Source: Phaseolus vulgaris (taxonomy: Eukaryota; Streptophyta; Magnoliopsida; Fabales; Fabaceae). From it: a stretch of 64,000 nt of DNA. The stretch covers positions 6,464,477 through 6,528,476 of the forward strand of contig NC_023754.2 of NCBI RefSeq assembly GCF_000499845.2. The letters run 5' to 3'. The position numbers were made by a program, and so were the translations under genes. Shown here piece after piece: positions 9,669 through 21,851 of the stretch. How positions within the stretch are numbered: the stretch's first letter is position 1; every line of letters starts with the position of its first letter. Below the pieces are notes generated by a model. The model saw nothing but the letters and a program-made list of their open reading frames with translations, had not been told where the DNA came from and did not search any database.

Positions 9669-11497
9669 TAGATCGTTGTCGTGTGGGACGAAGTCCTAGC
9701 GATCGACATTGGTGAAGACGAGGTCGACATCGGGAGTATTATCTTCCTCCCGCACCTCTACTGCCATCACTTCTCGCACGTACTTCTTCTGCTAGGAGGC
9801 GGTGCATCCTCCTCCTGAGAATCCTCCAGAGATGGTGTTGATTTCACCATGAATGGGCACCTCGTGCCCCTGATCTACCCCTGCGACCACCAACGCTTGA
9901 TCTTCTTGCGGCGCCTAGAGTTAGTCCTTCAAGAAGCCATTTTTTACTAACTCGTCCAATTGGTGCGCCAGTGCCAAGCAGCTACGTATGGGGTGGCCAT
10001 ATGCTTGATGGAATTCACACCAAGTGTTCTTGTTGGCCCCCATCTTTGTTTCTGTTTGTCTTGGGGGGCATCTTCAATCTCACCGCTATGTTAGGAATAA
10101 CGATTAGCTCCTTTAGCTCCACACGAAACATGTGCTTGGGGGGAGGTCTCTCCGCGTGCGCGCTCTAGCCTGAGGCTTCTCGTAGGGTTGCTGCTTACCC
10201 GCGCCCTTCTTCTCTATGGTCGCCTCGTGCACCCTCATGGGCTAAGGTCGACCTATTGCTTGAGGTCAGATAGGACCGACGAGGCCACGTTTCTCGTGAC
10301 TCGATCGTCTGCGCCGATGTGCACTAAAGTTGACGCCTGATCTCATTGAACATCTTTGGGTAGAACCTGAGCATTTATTCATTGAAAGGTCCAGGCAACA
10401 TTCCCTTGACGAAGGCGTGCACCGTCATGGCCTCATCTGTGGGTTTCAACGTGCTCATCAGCAGCTTGCAGTACACAGCGTCAAATCCCCCTGTGAGCAT
10501 CATCTGGGTGTGGAACGTCGTGAGATGAGGCTCTGGGTCCTTCACACCTGTTGATGGAAAAACAATCTTCTTCTAGTAATGATCTTTGTAATTTCTTCTT
10601 TGGATGAATGATGAAGGAGATATGATGAGCAGAAGCATTAAAGAAACTCAAGAGGAGTTTCCATGGATTGAAGTGGAGTTAGGAATTTGTGAGAGTGAGA
10701 GGTGAGGCCAACTCACTAGGAAAGAGTCTAGGCTAAGTCTTGAAGGAGACTAACCTAGGGAGAACTTAAGAACAAGTAGAATGGCCAAAATTAGGCAACA
10801 TTTCATTACTAATTCCAAGTTAAAAAAATACATGTATAAGAGACTCCTATTTATAGGAGAAAGTCTCTCAAAAACTCTCAAATGAGAGTGTGACAAGTGT
10901 CACCACCTTATTGTGCAAATCCTCTCCATTAAGGAGAAGACATGTGGAGCCTCATGCCTTCCTTGCCTACATTTCTATTTGCACTCCTCTTTTACTATTT
11001 TACACATTACTTTGTTTTCTATTTACATCTTTCTTTACTTTGGCCCAAAATACAAGGCCCAAAACTTCCTAACTACTCTATACAATTTTTACAAGGTTAA
11101 GAAGAAGAAAAAGACTCTACAAACTCTTCATTAAAGCTCGATCTTCGTCTATCTTCTTGGCCGAAACTTTCGAGGCTGGACGGTTTCCATCACCTGTGAA
11201 GGTGACCTTCGGGCTAAGAGACGTGCTTGGCAACGCTCTATCCATAATCGCTTGAGAGAAAGGCATGGGGTGTGCACTAAGTGGTATGGGTGGGGCACGT
11301 TCGTCCACCGTGCGTTCCTCATTGGTTCTGCGCAACTCTTCATTGTCCGCCTGCGACGCGACTATTTCAACCCTAGATGTTGCCACCGCCTCCTGAAGGG
11401 CGCGCATGGTCTCCATAAGTTGTTGCATGGTGACGTTGTCCCCTCCAGGGGGTACGACACCTGAAGCCACAATAGATCCTTGCCTCGTACTCCTCAT
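9669..11497 (-). pseudogene. Tat gypsy gag, interrupted by a solo LTR
   Basis: ATG at 11497 starts M-R-S-T-R-Q-G, preceded by the PBS block. A coiled-coil-like segment (M-E-T-M-R-A-L-Q-E-A) leads to P-K-V-T-F-T-G. The solo LTR 10552-11192 then intervenes, and the frame resumes exactly as G-V-K-D-P-E-P-H-L-T-T-F-H-T-Q-M-M to about 10400. The C-terminal part to 9669 has several stops. This was the capsid protein of the Tat element. Confidence 0.8.
10552..11192 (-). mobile_element. solo LTR (641 bp) in Tat gag, TSD CCTGT
   Basis: Terminal inverted TGATGGAAA ... TTTCCATCA, flanked on both sides by CCTGT (10547-10551 and 11193-11197). Removing it and one TSD rejoins the gag reading frame. Internal sequence resembles 18207-18950 (shared CCTCTCCAT, CATGCCTTCCTTGCC and GGCCCAAAATACAAG-like stretches), so it belongs to a related LTR family. 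The strand is inferred from a TATTTATAG box (about 10848) that fits transcription leftward. Confidence 0.85.
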
Positions 11498-11548
11498 ATC
11501 GTTGGTAAAAACTCTTAACACGGTTGCGAGTGGGACCTTGTTTTATCG

Positions 11549-11569
11549 TGCCCCACGGTGGGCTCCAAA
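11549..11569 (-). other. Tat primer-binding-site block
   Basis: Minus strand TTTGGAGCCCACCGTGGGGC, next to the LTR end. The same block occurs at 37352-37371 (+) and 40205-40224 (-) as TTTGGCGCCCACCGTGGGGC or a close variant. Confidence 0.75.
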
Positions 11570-12426
11570 TATTCTCGTCGGTTGACTCGAACGGCAACCT
11601 TTGGCCGTCCTATCTCCGCATGAGAATCGTACTTCCTTGATCGAAGAATCTCTCACCTACAAAGACAAAGGGCGCCTTGACGGTTGTTTGCACTCCGACG
11701 CTCAAGTCAGTATAAGCGCAAAGAAACACCAAGTGTATAAACTAGTTTCAGTCATAGAAATTGTGTACCTCGCTAGGGTTCTTAGCACCCTTTATATAGG
11801 TTGAAACTAGGGGTTACCTTTGTTTCCTTACCCACGTTTAGGATTCCTTGGAGAATGTACCAGCGCCACTATTACATAATCTTAGCATAATCTGGCACAT
11901 GGAACTTCCCTTAACTGGAGTGCAACGACTAACATAATGGTCGCCTGGGTACCAACTTGTGCACCAAGTCTCTGGGGCCATCTAGTCTGCGGGTGCCCTA
12001 GTATTCATGTGCCATGCCTGCAGCTTCCCTTGGAAACCCTAACCCTAATGGGCCTTAGCGCCTCCAAGGATTACTCACTCGTGTCGTGCCTGAATGCGTT
12101 ATACACACCACCTGCATGGACCCCTCGTGACTTAGGCTTTCCTTATATCTGTCGTTTTAACTGATAACTTAGTATAATTCTAGGGCCCACCTTATATGGC
12201 TCAATATAATTGTTCAGACCGTCAACGTCCAATATCTCCCTCTTCTGGCGAGGTCTGATATCGATCTCTAATGTCGAGGTTTGTGGTATTAATCTCCAAA
12301 GACTGACCAACATCCTGATATGCGTATCAGAGACCTACCTTACGTGGCCCATCTTTGCTATCAGGCACCGATGTGCGATGTTTGAGGTCAGTCACTAGAG
12401 TCGATGACCGAGGACTGGTCGGTACA
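11570..12426 (-). repeat. 5' LTR of Tat element (857 bp)
   Basis: Minus strand begins TGTACCGACC at 12426 and ends GAGAATA at 11570, next to the PBS block; the expected terminal ACA is mutated. Right of 12426 the env-like ORF of another element starts mid-domain. Confidence 0.8.
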
Positions 12427-13249
12427 GCTCTCATGCGAAAGGTGTTGACATAAAATTACCCATGATGTTTGGTCTGCTATAACTGGGCTGAAGTATACTG
12501 ATCTAAGGATCAACAAAGGAAATATAGAAGTGGTTGAAGAATTTAAAAAAATGCAGATTTACAAGAGTTGTCTCAAGAATCCGCTTTCAAAGATGAGGAG
12601 TTTCTCAGTAGAAGGGCTAAAGATGAATGGGAGGCTCAATGCCTTCATCATCTCATGGATGCTCACACCTAGGGGCAACAATCATTCCACACTTTCAGAA
12701 GAAGATCTGGTCCTCATGTATTGTATCATGCACAAAGTAAAGCTCAATTGGATCCATATCTTCAAGGATCATATGCAGAAATCTACAAGGTTAAGTGATT
12801 ATCACTACCCTTATACTGTTTTGCTAAGTTTCTGAATTATTTTGAAGTGGACTTGGAAGAGTGAAATCAACAATGGTTCCCTAAGTAAGATGGGATTTAC
12901 CAAAGTTGATGGTAAATGGATTAGAAAAGGAGGAGACCTAGCTAGCTCATCAAGTGGAGCACAAGTTGAGGAAGAAAATGAAGTTGTTGCCACTAGAGAT
13001 GAACCTGCTGCTAAAGCTTTTGAAGTTGGACCAAGTGTTGCCACTGGAGATGAGAGGATTACATCCAAGACTCCATTTGAAAGACTCGTGATAAATAGAA
13101 AGGATGACTTTGCTGACAGTCAAATGAGCCTTTATGAGCTGTGTGACACAAGGTTCCTGAGTATGGATACAAGGTATCAAACCTTGGATGAACAAATTGA
13201 GGTTGTGCATAATCAACTTTTTGAGTCGCAGTATGACAAGGATAATTGA
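12427..13249 (+). pseudogene. env-like / plant transposon-protein ORF, 5' truncated
   Basis: Begins mid-domain at S-H-A-K-G-V-D, directly after the Tat LTR. Block order matches the copies at 2260 and 27586: L-R-I-N-K-G-N, W-M-L-T-P-R-G-N-N-H, S-E-E-D-L-V, D-Y-H-Y-P-Y, then a C-terminal coiled-coil-like R-Y-Q-T-L-D-E-Q-I-E. Frame changes near 12455 and 12835 disrupt it, and it ends at 13247-13249. Its N-terminus lies beyond the nested insertions. Confidence 0.8.
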
Positions 13250-13433
13250 AGCACATTTACAACTTTCATAACAATTTCTTCTTCTCTTTATGCTGTTTTT
13301 ATCCCTTCTTCCTCTCTATTTGTGAAGACAAATAGGGGGAGACGTGACTTTGGGGTTGTAATCATCTAATTCCTACACTTATTTTGTTTGATAATTGCTT
13401 AGTTAGATGATAAACTACTGAACTCTAAATATT

Positions 13434-13466
13434 TTAACCGGTTAATCCTGTTTTTTAACAGGTTGT
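13434..13466 (+). repeat. paired motif, element 3 pair 1
   Basis: AACCGGTTAA (13436) and AACAGGTTG (13457), 21 bp apart, between the env-like stop and the LTR. Confidence 0.75.
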
Positions 13467-13679
13467 TTTTTCTGTTGCTGCATGTATGTGTCTGTAATTG
13501 GTTTTCACACTGATTTGGTTGATCTTCCTCTTTGGAAATCACCTAGTGGAAACTGGTTCTGTGATACTTGAGATATCTAGAATACATTACCTCTTGTACC
13601 TACATCCTTTTGTGATTGTAGGTTGTGCCAAGTTCTAAACAGAACTTCCCAAAGCAACCCAGGGATTTGTCTTCATCAA

Positions 13680-13690
13680 ATATGGGGAGA
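13680..13690 (+). other. polypurine tract
   Basis: ATATGGGGAGA just before the LTR start TG at 13692, matching the tract at 3821. Confidence 0.7.
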
Positions 13691-13865
13691 ATGTTAAAAT
13701 GAAGCTTTGATGTCTTCAAATCCATGAAGACAGCTTGAATACTTTGTTTCTGTTTTTAGGGTTTAGTTCTAGGTAGTTTAGAATTTGCTAGATCCACTCT
13801 TAATCAAATTCACAACTGAATCAAACTGGTTTTAAAAAGAAAAATGTTTTTCAAAGCTAAGTGAA

Positions 13866-13903
13866 AAACAACCTGTTGATTTCTCGTTTTAATCGGTTGT
13901 TTT
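13866..13903 (+). repeat. paired motif, element 3 pair 2 (LTR)
   Basis: AACCTGTTG (13870) and AATCGGTTG (13891), 21 bp apart. Confidence 0.8.
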
Positions 13904-13969
13904 TCCCTTAGTCTGTGTGAAGGATTTTTGAATTGTTTTGGTTTTGGTTGGCTTAAATATCAAACCAAT

Positions 13970-14003
13970 TAAATCGGTTAAATCGACATTTCATCCGGTT
14001 GAT
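13970..14003 (+). repeat. paired motif, element 3 pair 3 (LTR)
   Basis: AATCGGTTAA (13972) and ATCCGGTTG (13993), 21 bp apart. Confidence 0.8.
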
Positions 14004-14587
14004 TTTTGAATTTCTTAACAACTTTTCATAAATATGTTATATCTGTTTTCAGTTATTTACAAACTGTTTTGGCTCATGTTTAACTTATTAAAACGGCTAG
14101 TTTGATGAGCTATAAAGTTGTGATTAATCTTCCTATTTCAAAAGAGAGAAAAGAGATTCATAATACATTTTTGTGAAAGTTTGGATTCAAGAAAGCAAGA
14201 TTGCCTTGAGTTGTGCTTTGGTTAAAAAGTGGATTAGGAGCAACTGTGATTTCCTGTAACCAGGTGTAATTTGTTCCATATTCTCTTGTAATTGTTTTTC
14301 AGTTTGAATACTTGTGATCTGTGTATTTGTAAAGTCAGAGGGTTGTTCTAACTGTGTGTGTTAGAAATCAAAGAGGGTGTGTGTTATTGAGTGGTCAAGA
14401 TCACCTCGTTGTGGTTGTGGTGTGTTGTAATATGTTGTTGGTTGCCTAGTTGAATACCCAATGGTTTTCCGGGGACTGGATGTAGCTCTGATAAGGAGTG
14501 AACCAGTATAATTGTTTGTGTGATCTTCTCTCTCTTTCTCACTCATTTAAAATTTGTTTGACTTGTGATTTATCTCTGTTGCCATAA

Positions 14588-14620
14588 ACAATCGGTTAAA
14601 TCGTATTTTCAACCGGTTCA
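14588..14620 (+). repeat. paired motif, element 3 pair 4 (LTR, near 3' end)
   Basis: AATCGGTTAA (14590) and AACCGGTTC (14611), 21 bp apart, 170 bp from the LTR end. Confidence 0.85.
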
Positions 14621-15289
14621 GTTTTAATAATTTTGTTTTCTTGGCTGATTTGATTCTTTGATCTATAAATCATCATTAATCTTCACTCTTAACCAGTATT
14701 TGCGAAAAACTTTCTTTAAACAATTCACCCATTCTCTTGTTAAGGTCATTAATTCTAACATTTTCAGCATTCCCTCCCTCTTGAGAATGATCTGTGCTCA
14801 GATCCTGAATGATGTTCAATGACATCAGCCTCTGTTTATTTGTTATTTTCCTCCAGTGTTAAATATCCATCTACAATAAACATCAAACAAACATGAAACA
14901 AGTTTCTTTAATTGAAAATTAAAGAAAAAGAAAATAGAACAAAAATAAGGCCTTTTATTTTATAAAAGTTTTGAAGTTTTGAAGAATAGGGTCTTAGTCA
15001 AAAATATTTTTGTTTACTTTGTGTTGTTTTTTTGCCTAAACTAGACAATAACATCACAAATTGTTGTTTTTGAGATTTTTGTGAAGAATAATTAACATTA
15101 TCTAATTTAGAGGAAGAGTTCAAAGTATTGAAATCCCCCTTTAAAGATTCTTTCTCGGCTATGTTTGCAGGGGTGTCATATGAGACTGTTCTTCCTTTTT
15201 GCTTTCCTCTTATTCCTCTTTTTCAATCAAACCTTCATTTGTCTTTTTTTGTGGATGAACTCCAGACACAGATTTTTCTTTAAGCACTT

Positions 15290-16130
15290 CCTCACAAGGT
15301 AATGTTATCAATATCTGGTTCAACTCCATACAAAGACTTTTCTATTTTTTCTTTTTCTATTTTTCTTTCTCTTTCTTCCTCTCGTGACCTTTCGTACCGG
15401 GATTTGGAGGGGTAACCCTCCCTCTTAAACTCTCTCCTGGAATGGGATGTGTTAGGATAATCTTCCTTAAAAGCAGACATTCTCTTGAGTTATTGTTTTA
15501 TCCTAACATAGTAATGAACCAAATCAATTTAAATCATCAAAAGGTAAAAATTTAAACCTATCTCAGATTTCTAGGTTTATACCACTTCGGAATCTGCCAA
15601 AGGTTTTTCTAGGCTCTTACCTTATTTCTGCCCTCAACATAAGTAACTCAATTTTCTTATTGTGTTCTTCTACAATTTTATCTCTCTGTTAAAGCCTTTG
15701 GAATTGATACATCAACTCTCTTTCATAATAAGAGGGAGTATGGTATTTTCTAAGGGCATATTTGATTTCATTCCAATGTCTAATGTTAACAGTAGGGTCC
15801 TTCAATAAAGCAGTATACTAGTACATGGCTTGTCCTTGAAAGCTAAGTGTAGTTAGGGAAATTTTTCTATCCTCCTCGTGGCTATTAAAAATTAGTTCTA
15901 CCTTCATTTAAAAATTCTTCTACCTCTTTTTTCCCATAAGAAGGAGGAAGGTTTGCGCTATTTTCTCTTGGAAAAGTTTCATGCCTATGCTTATGATGAT
16001 ATATTTGGTATGGTTCTTCATTATAATCATTGTTATATATACTCTCATACTGTTCATCATACTCAGGGCTTCTTCTACGCATAGGTTATTCTTATTCAAT
16101 CCCTTTGTATTCATTGACACTCATCAGGGA
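15290..16130 (-). pseudogene. Ty3/gypsy gag remnant
   Basis: Minus strand gives E-Y-D-E-Q-Y-E-S near the start, L-P-P-S-Y-G-K-K-E-V-E-E-F-L (the conserved gypsy gag entry block), then after a frame change L-T-T-L-S-F-Q-G-Q-A-M-Y and A-L-L-K-D-P-T-V-N-I-R-H-W-N-E-I-K-Y-A-L. A charged R/E/K-rich tail ends at 15292. Stops and shifts make it non-coding. Confidence 0.75.
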
Positions 16131-18206
16131 AAACATTTCTTTAATAAATTTTCTTAATTCATTTCTTAAATCATCAAATTTTCTATGTCTTCTCTATTTG
16201 GTTTTCTAAATTTTATTTTAAAAACCAAAGTTTCTCTCTTCACCCTTAACCCTTTTCTTGTTCCCTATTACTTTCTTACACACTAGATGTATGGTTATGA
16301 TCACTCATTTTGAAATTAAAAAGAAATGGTTTTCACACAAAAAATTAGTGATAAAAGTATTTTCACAAATAGGTTTTAAATTTGGTGAAGTTCCAATCAA
16401 GGTCAACAAGTCAAACTTTCTCCAAGTTCACTCCCAAGGAAGAGTGGTGAGTCACTAGCACTACTTAAATACTAAATCTTTCCTTAGCTAGATCTTACCT
16501 CAGATAATCTTATCAAATTTCCCTAAAAAGAAAAGTCAAAATAATTTTATTTCCTACATGTGGTGTGTGCAAGGCTTCCTAGTGATCAAAAGAAGATCAA
16601 CTACACAGAGAGAGTAATCACCTAGGTATCAGAGAGACTTAAAAGAAATAAAAGAAATAAAAGAAAGCAAGAAATTAATCAATAATGAATTAAAGAAAAA
16701 CAAGGAAAGATGAAGAAAATGAACTAAACGTATCCTATGTGAAAGTGCAAGTGACACTTTGAGCCCCTTAACACACTTTCACCTATAAATGAACGAATTT
16801 GATTATTTCAATGTTTTTTTAATGGGATTACTTTGGAATCATTTTCCCAACCCACTAATGTAAAAAAAAAAAAACAAGCAGAGAAAATAAACTTGAACAC
16901 AAAGGTTTCGTGATACAATGCTACTCTTACTACAATTTTTAATGATTTTCTTTATTTTCTTCAAGTTGTCAACTCTTCCTTCACTTTATATTGTATTGAT
17001 TCTTAATTTTTAATTCCGGCAAGTCTTTAACAAGGAATCATCAAATAGGAATTAACTTTCACAACTTCTAAAACATAATTCCAAACAAGATAAAATTCAC
17101 CTTACGAGACCAACAATTAGAAGTGAAGAAAACCTCAATTAGAAAAATTGTTAAACTCAAATGGAATTATTGTGACATTTTAAAGGAGTATTTTAAGACA
17201 CTGAGCACTCAAATAGAAAACCTAAGAATAACACTAGAATAGATTTCAAAACAAAACAAAAAATCTAGAATGAATTTTTGTATGCACTTGTTTGTTTTAT
17301 AACTTTTTTCAGAAGTGATTCGACCTTGATTTTTTTTTACAAAAACTTCAATCCACTTAGAACACAGCAAAAAATTCCATATCAATTCACTTCTTACACG
17401 AAAAAAATAATAAATCCAACAACAATGTTGCTTGTTGGGTAACTATGAACTTCACTCAGCCTTTTGAATCTAAGTTCTTTTCCTTTCCAGATTTATATCT
17501 TTTTTTTTTAACTTCAAATTTTTGGACAATCTTCCTCAAACATATATGAACTCGTCATAAAAGTTTCAGATCAAAACTCACAGTATATGAATTGATATAA
17601 TTTCTTCCAGCTAGCTCAAAATTTCCAGAAAAGTGCAGATTTGAAGAAACCTAAGGAATCCAAATAAAATGAACTCAAAATCAAGATATTATGGAAACCT
17701 AACTCTAATGAACTTGTTAATTATCTACTAACAAGATAAGAGACTCAAAATTTCAGAAAAAGAAAAGCACACAAAAGGCACAATATGACAAACACCTTGT
17801 GGTCTACACACAAAAAAAACAAAAAACTAAAACGGAATCAAAGTACTACTTGAATCTTATGACATAAATGGAAATAACATGACTTATGACAACATGTGAT
17901 GGATTAAAAACAGAAAAAGAAACATCATAAATTGAATGTACTAAATAGAATTGAAAGAAAGACTAAAAAAATAAAAATAACACTAGCAAACACAAATAGA
18001 AGTCCCACTACACAAGAATGGACAATTCAAGTAGGATTAAGCATTTTGAATCGATTAAACCAAAAAAAATAACAATTAAACAGTGGAAACAAATCAAAAA
18101 AAGATTCAAGACATAAAAAATAGTGACTGAACAAGATAGAAATTGAAAAAAAAAAAGCTATAACAACTTATCTCTTGAAGACAATCAAGGCTTTAGATAC
18201 CAATTG
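16131..18206 (-). other. AT-rich leader, no gene seen
   Basis: Low-complexity A/T-rich sequence with many short stops on both strands, between the gag remnant and the PBS-like site at 18190-18205. Interpreted as the untranslated leader of the old gypsy element. Confidence 0.5.
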
Positions 18207-20612
18207 ATACGATCCTAGCTTTCATGCCTTTGTGGCTTTTGTTTTATATTTTTGGGGTGCGGAATCTGGTGGCTAAAATGAGTGAAAGAAACCATGAAAT
18301 ATTGGTGTATGGAGAATGATAATGAAATTTGAGAGAGGTTAGGCCAACTCCTAAAAGGTTTCATGCTAAAACACTTAGAAATAAGGATAGTAAGGAGTGA
18401 GCTAAGAGACTAGTTGAGGCTGAAATTTGGCAGCAATTCAATAATCTATTAAAAGCTAATTTACAAGGGGACTAACATTTGTATTTACAATGGTGCAATA
18501 TTTAACCCTAAAATCTCTCCACTCATAGAAGGACAAGTGACTCTCTTTAATTGGAGCAGATCCTCACAAATTAGAGGCTGACAAGCGTCCTCCAATCCTA
18601 TGAAGACAAATGACCTTTTGGAATTATTGGAAATCCTCTCCATCAAGGGGATGGCATGTGGATCTTCATGCCTTCCTTGCCAATCCATGATTTTTATTTG
18701 CATCCAGTAATTTATTTGTGCACCCTAGGTGGTCTAAAGTTGCATTGGGTCCAAGGAGGCCCAATTGTAACTCTAGCTAGACTTTTTCTTTTTCTATTTA
18801 CACCCTACTCTAATTGGCCCATGAAAATTTGCCCAAAACATGGCCCAAGAAAATGACCCAAATACAAGCCCAAAATAAAGCCTATTCTACTTGATGGCAT
18901 AACCCCCAACCACACACAACTATTAAGGAGGATGAAGACCTAAAAGTTGTTTATGGATTTATTTGCATATATGGGTCTAATTGGGCTTTTATTTATTTTT
19001 TTTAGACCCAATCAAGAGGACAACTCTAGGGTGAAGGAATGTACAAACATATCCAAGAAGAAATCCAAGTCATCAAAACATAAACTAGAGCTTTGGTCAG
19101 AAGAACACAAGAAGACTAAGTTTTTGCTGACTATTCAACATTATTTTTGGGCCAAGCTTTAGCTTAAATAAATTGTATAAAGTTGTTTAGGATTTCATGG
19201 GCCATGTATTGGGCTCAATAGCATAAAATAATTGGACCAAATATTTGGGCCAAGTAGCATAGGCTTTTGTGCTTGTATTTGGGCCAATAGTAAAATAGGT
19301 CTAGCTAGGGTTAAAAGTGACTAGTTAGGGTAACAATTGAACTTCTTTGAGCCTAATGTAACCCAAAACGTATAGGGTATATTAAAGGAGGAAAATTACC
19401 TTTGCATGGAGCACATGGAGGTTCACATGGAAGCCTAGGAGTGGAGAGGATTTAGCATGGAAGGTGTGAGCTAAACATGGAAAGCATGACTCCACATGGC
19501 ACCTTTTCATTGGAGAGTTTTATTTTGATTTTTCAAATTTTGGCTCCAAAATTTCCTACCCTATCTCTTATAAATTGAGGTGCTTGGCTCATGAATTACT
19601 AAAATCAAATATATGAGTGAATAGTTACCAAGTTTGCATTTTTCTCACTCCCTTGTCTAGAATCTCTAAGATAAACACCTTGATCTTCTTCTTCTCCTCT
19701 CCAAGTGATATGGCTCAACCAACCACTCTCCCTACCTCTCATGCACCTTCAAGGAAACCATAGCTCCATTAGAGCCATCATTGTCTTCCATTTGCATTGA
19801 GCTTCCGCAATCCACCACAAAAATTCAAAGAAACCTATTTGGAATGAAGGCTACACCATCATTTCGTATCTAGAGCTTTGGTTCTTCAAGATATGAGTGC
19901 CTTCTTTTCATTTTATTTTTGTGTGTTCTTCATTTTTTGTGTTGTTCATCAATTGTTTTGGTTGTCTTGCTGTTTTAATTTCAACTTTAGTTCATGATAT
20001 TGTTCTTAAAATTCTGTTTGGTAATTTTTTGTTCAATTGTTTTGAACATTCTAGTTTTACATTGTTTTAGGTTCAATTGAGTAAACTATTTTGTTTTGCT
20101 CTTATTTGAGTCTTATTGATATTTCAATCAGTGAAATTTGTTTCTGGTTGAGTCATTTTAATTTCCGAATCCATTTCAAGTATTGTCATTGTCATGTTCA
20201 TCCAAAATTGTCATCAATTCTATGTAGTACTTTTGTTGTTAATTTTGGTTGATTGATTTTAATTTGAGTACAAGTTACATTCTGAATTTGAGCTTTGGTG
20301 CCTTTTTATTTTTCCAGATTTGAGTTTATACTTGTTGTTAGTTCCATACAAGTTCATTTCCCATCCAATTCTATTATGTTTTTAAAGTTTCCAATGTTGT
20401 TTTTAATTCCAGTATAGGTTTTCAATGAGATGTTGTAATATTTTATCCAATTTCAATTTAATTTTATGCACTTGCAGTTCAACAACGACTGAATTAAGGT
20501 TCCAGCAGAAGGGTTTTATGTTTCACATGTTGAAGAGCTACACCTCATCATACTCTACCTATTTGATCTATCAGTATATCATCACAATTTCACAACTAAG
20601 TGTCCATGTTAT
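18207..20612. repeat. gypsy LTR-derived sequence, boundaries unclear
   Basis: Starts TGATACGATCC next to the PBS-like site. 18300-18950 shares blocks with the solo LTR at 10552-11192. 19560-20000 resembles the U5-like part of the LTR at 5626. No coding similarity. It may be one long LTR or two fused LTR pieces. Confidence 0.45.
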
Positions 20613-21851
20613 TGTACCGTCCCGTATCTGGGCGTTGACTAAATCAAGGTCAAAGTCAACGGCTGAAGAGTCAAAGTCAACGCAAGGCGTCGCCTAGGTG
20701 GAGAGACGCCAAATGCCAGCATCGCCAAGAGGAAGCGTCGCCAAGGCAAGGCGTCGCCTAGGTGAAGGCATCGCCCAGGTGAAGGCGTCGCCCAACTAGG
20801 GCGTCGCCAGATCAAACAGTGTAAAAACAAGGCAATCACAGTGTGGTTCCCCGATACCCATGGGTAGGAAAGACCATGGAGGGAGCGACACCGTGGGAAG
20901 GCCTCAGGTCCCGATAGCTCGGGAAAGTGATAAAGAGAATGAAAAGGTGGCTTCAAGGCCATAGTGATAGCATCAGGGTAGGGCAGCCTGACTCGTGAAG
21001 TACCCCTGCCGCCCCAGAGACGCCTTCGGGACAGATACGACCCAAGAGGAAGGTCACGCCCAGGGTAACCGGGTGCAGGGTGCGAGAGGAAGACAAATAC
21101 GCTCTCAGAGTAAGTGACTAGATGATTGGGCGCATGAGTTGGCACCCAAAAAGTCACCCCTAGTGCAGTAGCACTCCCAGCAGGAGGACTCACACGTAGA
21201 AACGTCCCCAGGTGGGCAGAAGCGCCCCCAGATGGGGTCATGGCGTCGTGAGGCCCTTCACGTGTACAACAGCCATATCAGAATGGAAACACCCCTTGGT
21301 CAGGTGCCAGGTAATTAAAGTCATTCAATACAGTTTCCGTTTCGAGCGTTCAGGCACTATGATGGCTCCCAAGCGTTTCAACGTCTTAAATGCGCTACGT
21401 TTTCTAAATTAAACGCTTTAATGAGTGCGTTACGTTTGTGATTAAAAGCGCTTTAAGGCGCTTTAAATGCTTGGGAGGTATAAATAGCGCGGGGAATGTT
21501 GGAAACGGGGTTGGAACTTTTGGCAAATTTACCAGAGAACTCTCTAGTTGCTTGCTCGTGCTTCAAGGTTACGTACAAGTGACTGGGGAATATTTTTGCC
21601 TGAAAGAGACAACACACACACATATACACAGTTCTTTCACCACCTTCAGAGTGCCATACGCGGTGCTCAGAGACGTAGGTGGACAGTTTTGGTGTTTCTT
21701 GCTGGCTGACTTGAGCGTCGGAGTGCACACGGCCGCTAGGGCACCTCTTTGTCCTCTTTTTTGCAGGAATCCACAGGCAACCAGTGGGAAGGAGTCCCTA
21801 GCTGACGGTTGAGGTCGCGCACGAAGACGTCCCGGTCAACCGGACGGAACA
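20613..21851 (+). mobile_element. solo LTR (1239 bp), TSD GTTAT
   Basis: TGTACCGTCC ... GGACGGAACA, flanked by GTTAT at 20608-20612 and 21852-21856. GC-richer than its surroundings. TATA box GTATAAATAG near 21478-21487. Resembles the solo LTR at 38297 (shared TGTACCG start and a GGGCGTCGGAG-like segment before a TTTTGCAGG), and lacks coding sequence. Confidence 0.85.
20684..20815 (+). repeat. GC-rich minisatellite inside the solo LTR
   Basis: Degenerate units of about 17 bp around AGGCGTCGCCCAGGTGA, roughly five to seven copies, with variants GCATCGCC and GCGTCGCC. Confidence 0.7.

Larger units (their letters stand above)
6317..12426 (-). mobile_element. Tat-lineage Ty3/gypsy element, 3' part outside window
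   Basis: Reading the minus strand: LTR (12426-11570), a PBS block, gag, protease, RT/RNase H and integrase, cut at 6317 by the gypsy LTR. Gag is split by a solo LTR. The right edge breaks the env-like ORF of a SIRE-like element, so this is a nested insertion. Coding regions carry multiple stops and shifts; it is not autonomous. Confidence 0.85.
12427..14760 (+). mobile_element. second SIRE-like copia element, 3' part
   Basis: An env-like remnant (12427-13249), a post-ORF region, a polypurine tract and a 3' LTR ending at 14760. Gag and pol, if present, lie to the left of the nested insertions, outside the window. Confidence 0.85.
13692..14760 (+). repeat. 3' LTR of second SIRE-like element (1069 bp)
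   Basis: TGTTAAAATG ... AATTCTAACA. Ends in the same CAATTCACCC-rich tail as the LTR at 3831. Three paired motifs at offsets of about 178, 280 and 898. Confidence 0.85.
14761..20612 (-). mobile_element. old, degenerate Ty3/gypsy element
   Basis: Minus-strand order: an LTR starting somewhere right of 18207, a PBS-like TTGGTATCTAAAGCC (about 18190-18205), about 2 kb of AT-rich leader, gag (16130-15290), and a short end-of-pol motif D-L-S-T-D-H-S-Q-E-G-G-N-A-E-N near 14830-14770. Most of pol is missing, and the element is cut by the SIRE-like copy at 14760. The right boundary is uncertain; 19000-20600 resembles gypsy LTR sequence and may belong to another LTR. Confidence 0.55.

Noticed and set aside
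20639..21241. 200-codon minus-strand ORF
   Set aside because: Lies wholly within the solo LTR and is made of its GC-rich minisatellite; no domain, no homology.
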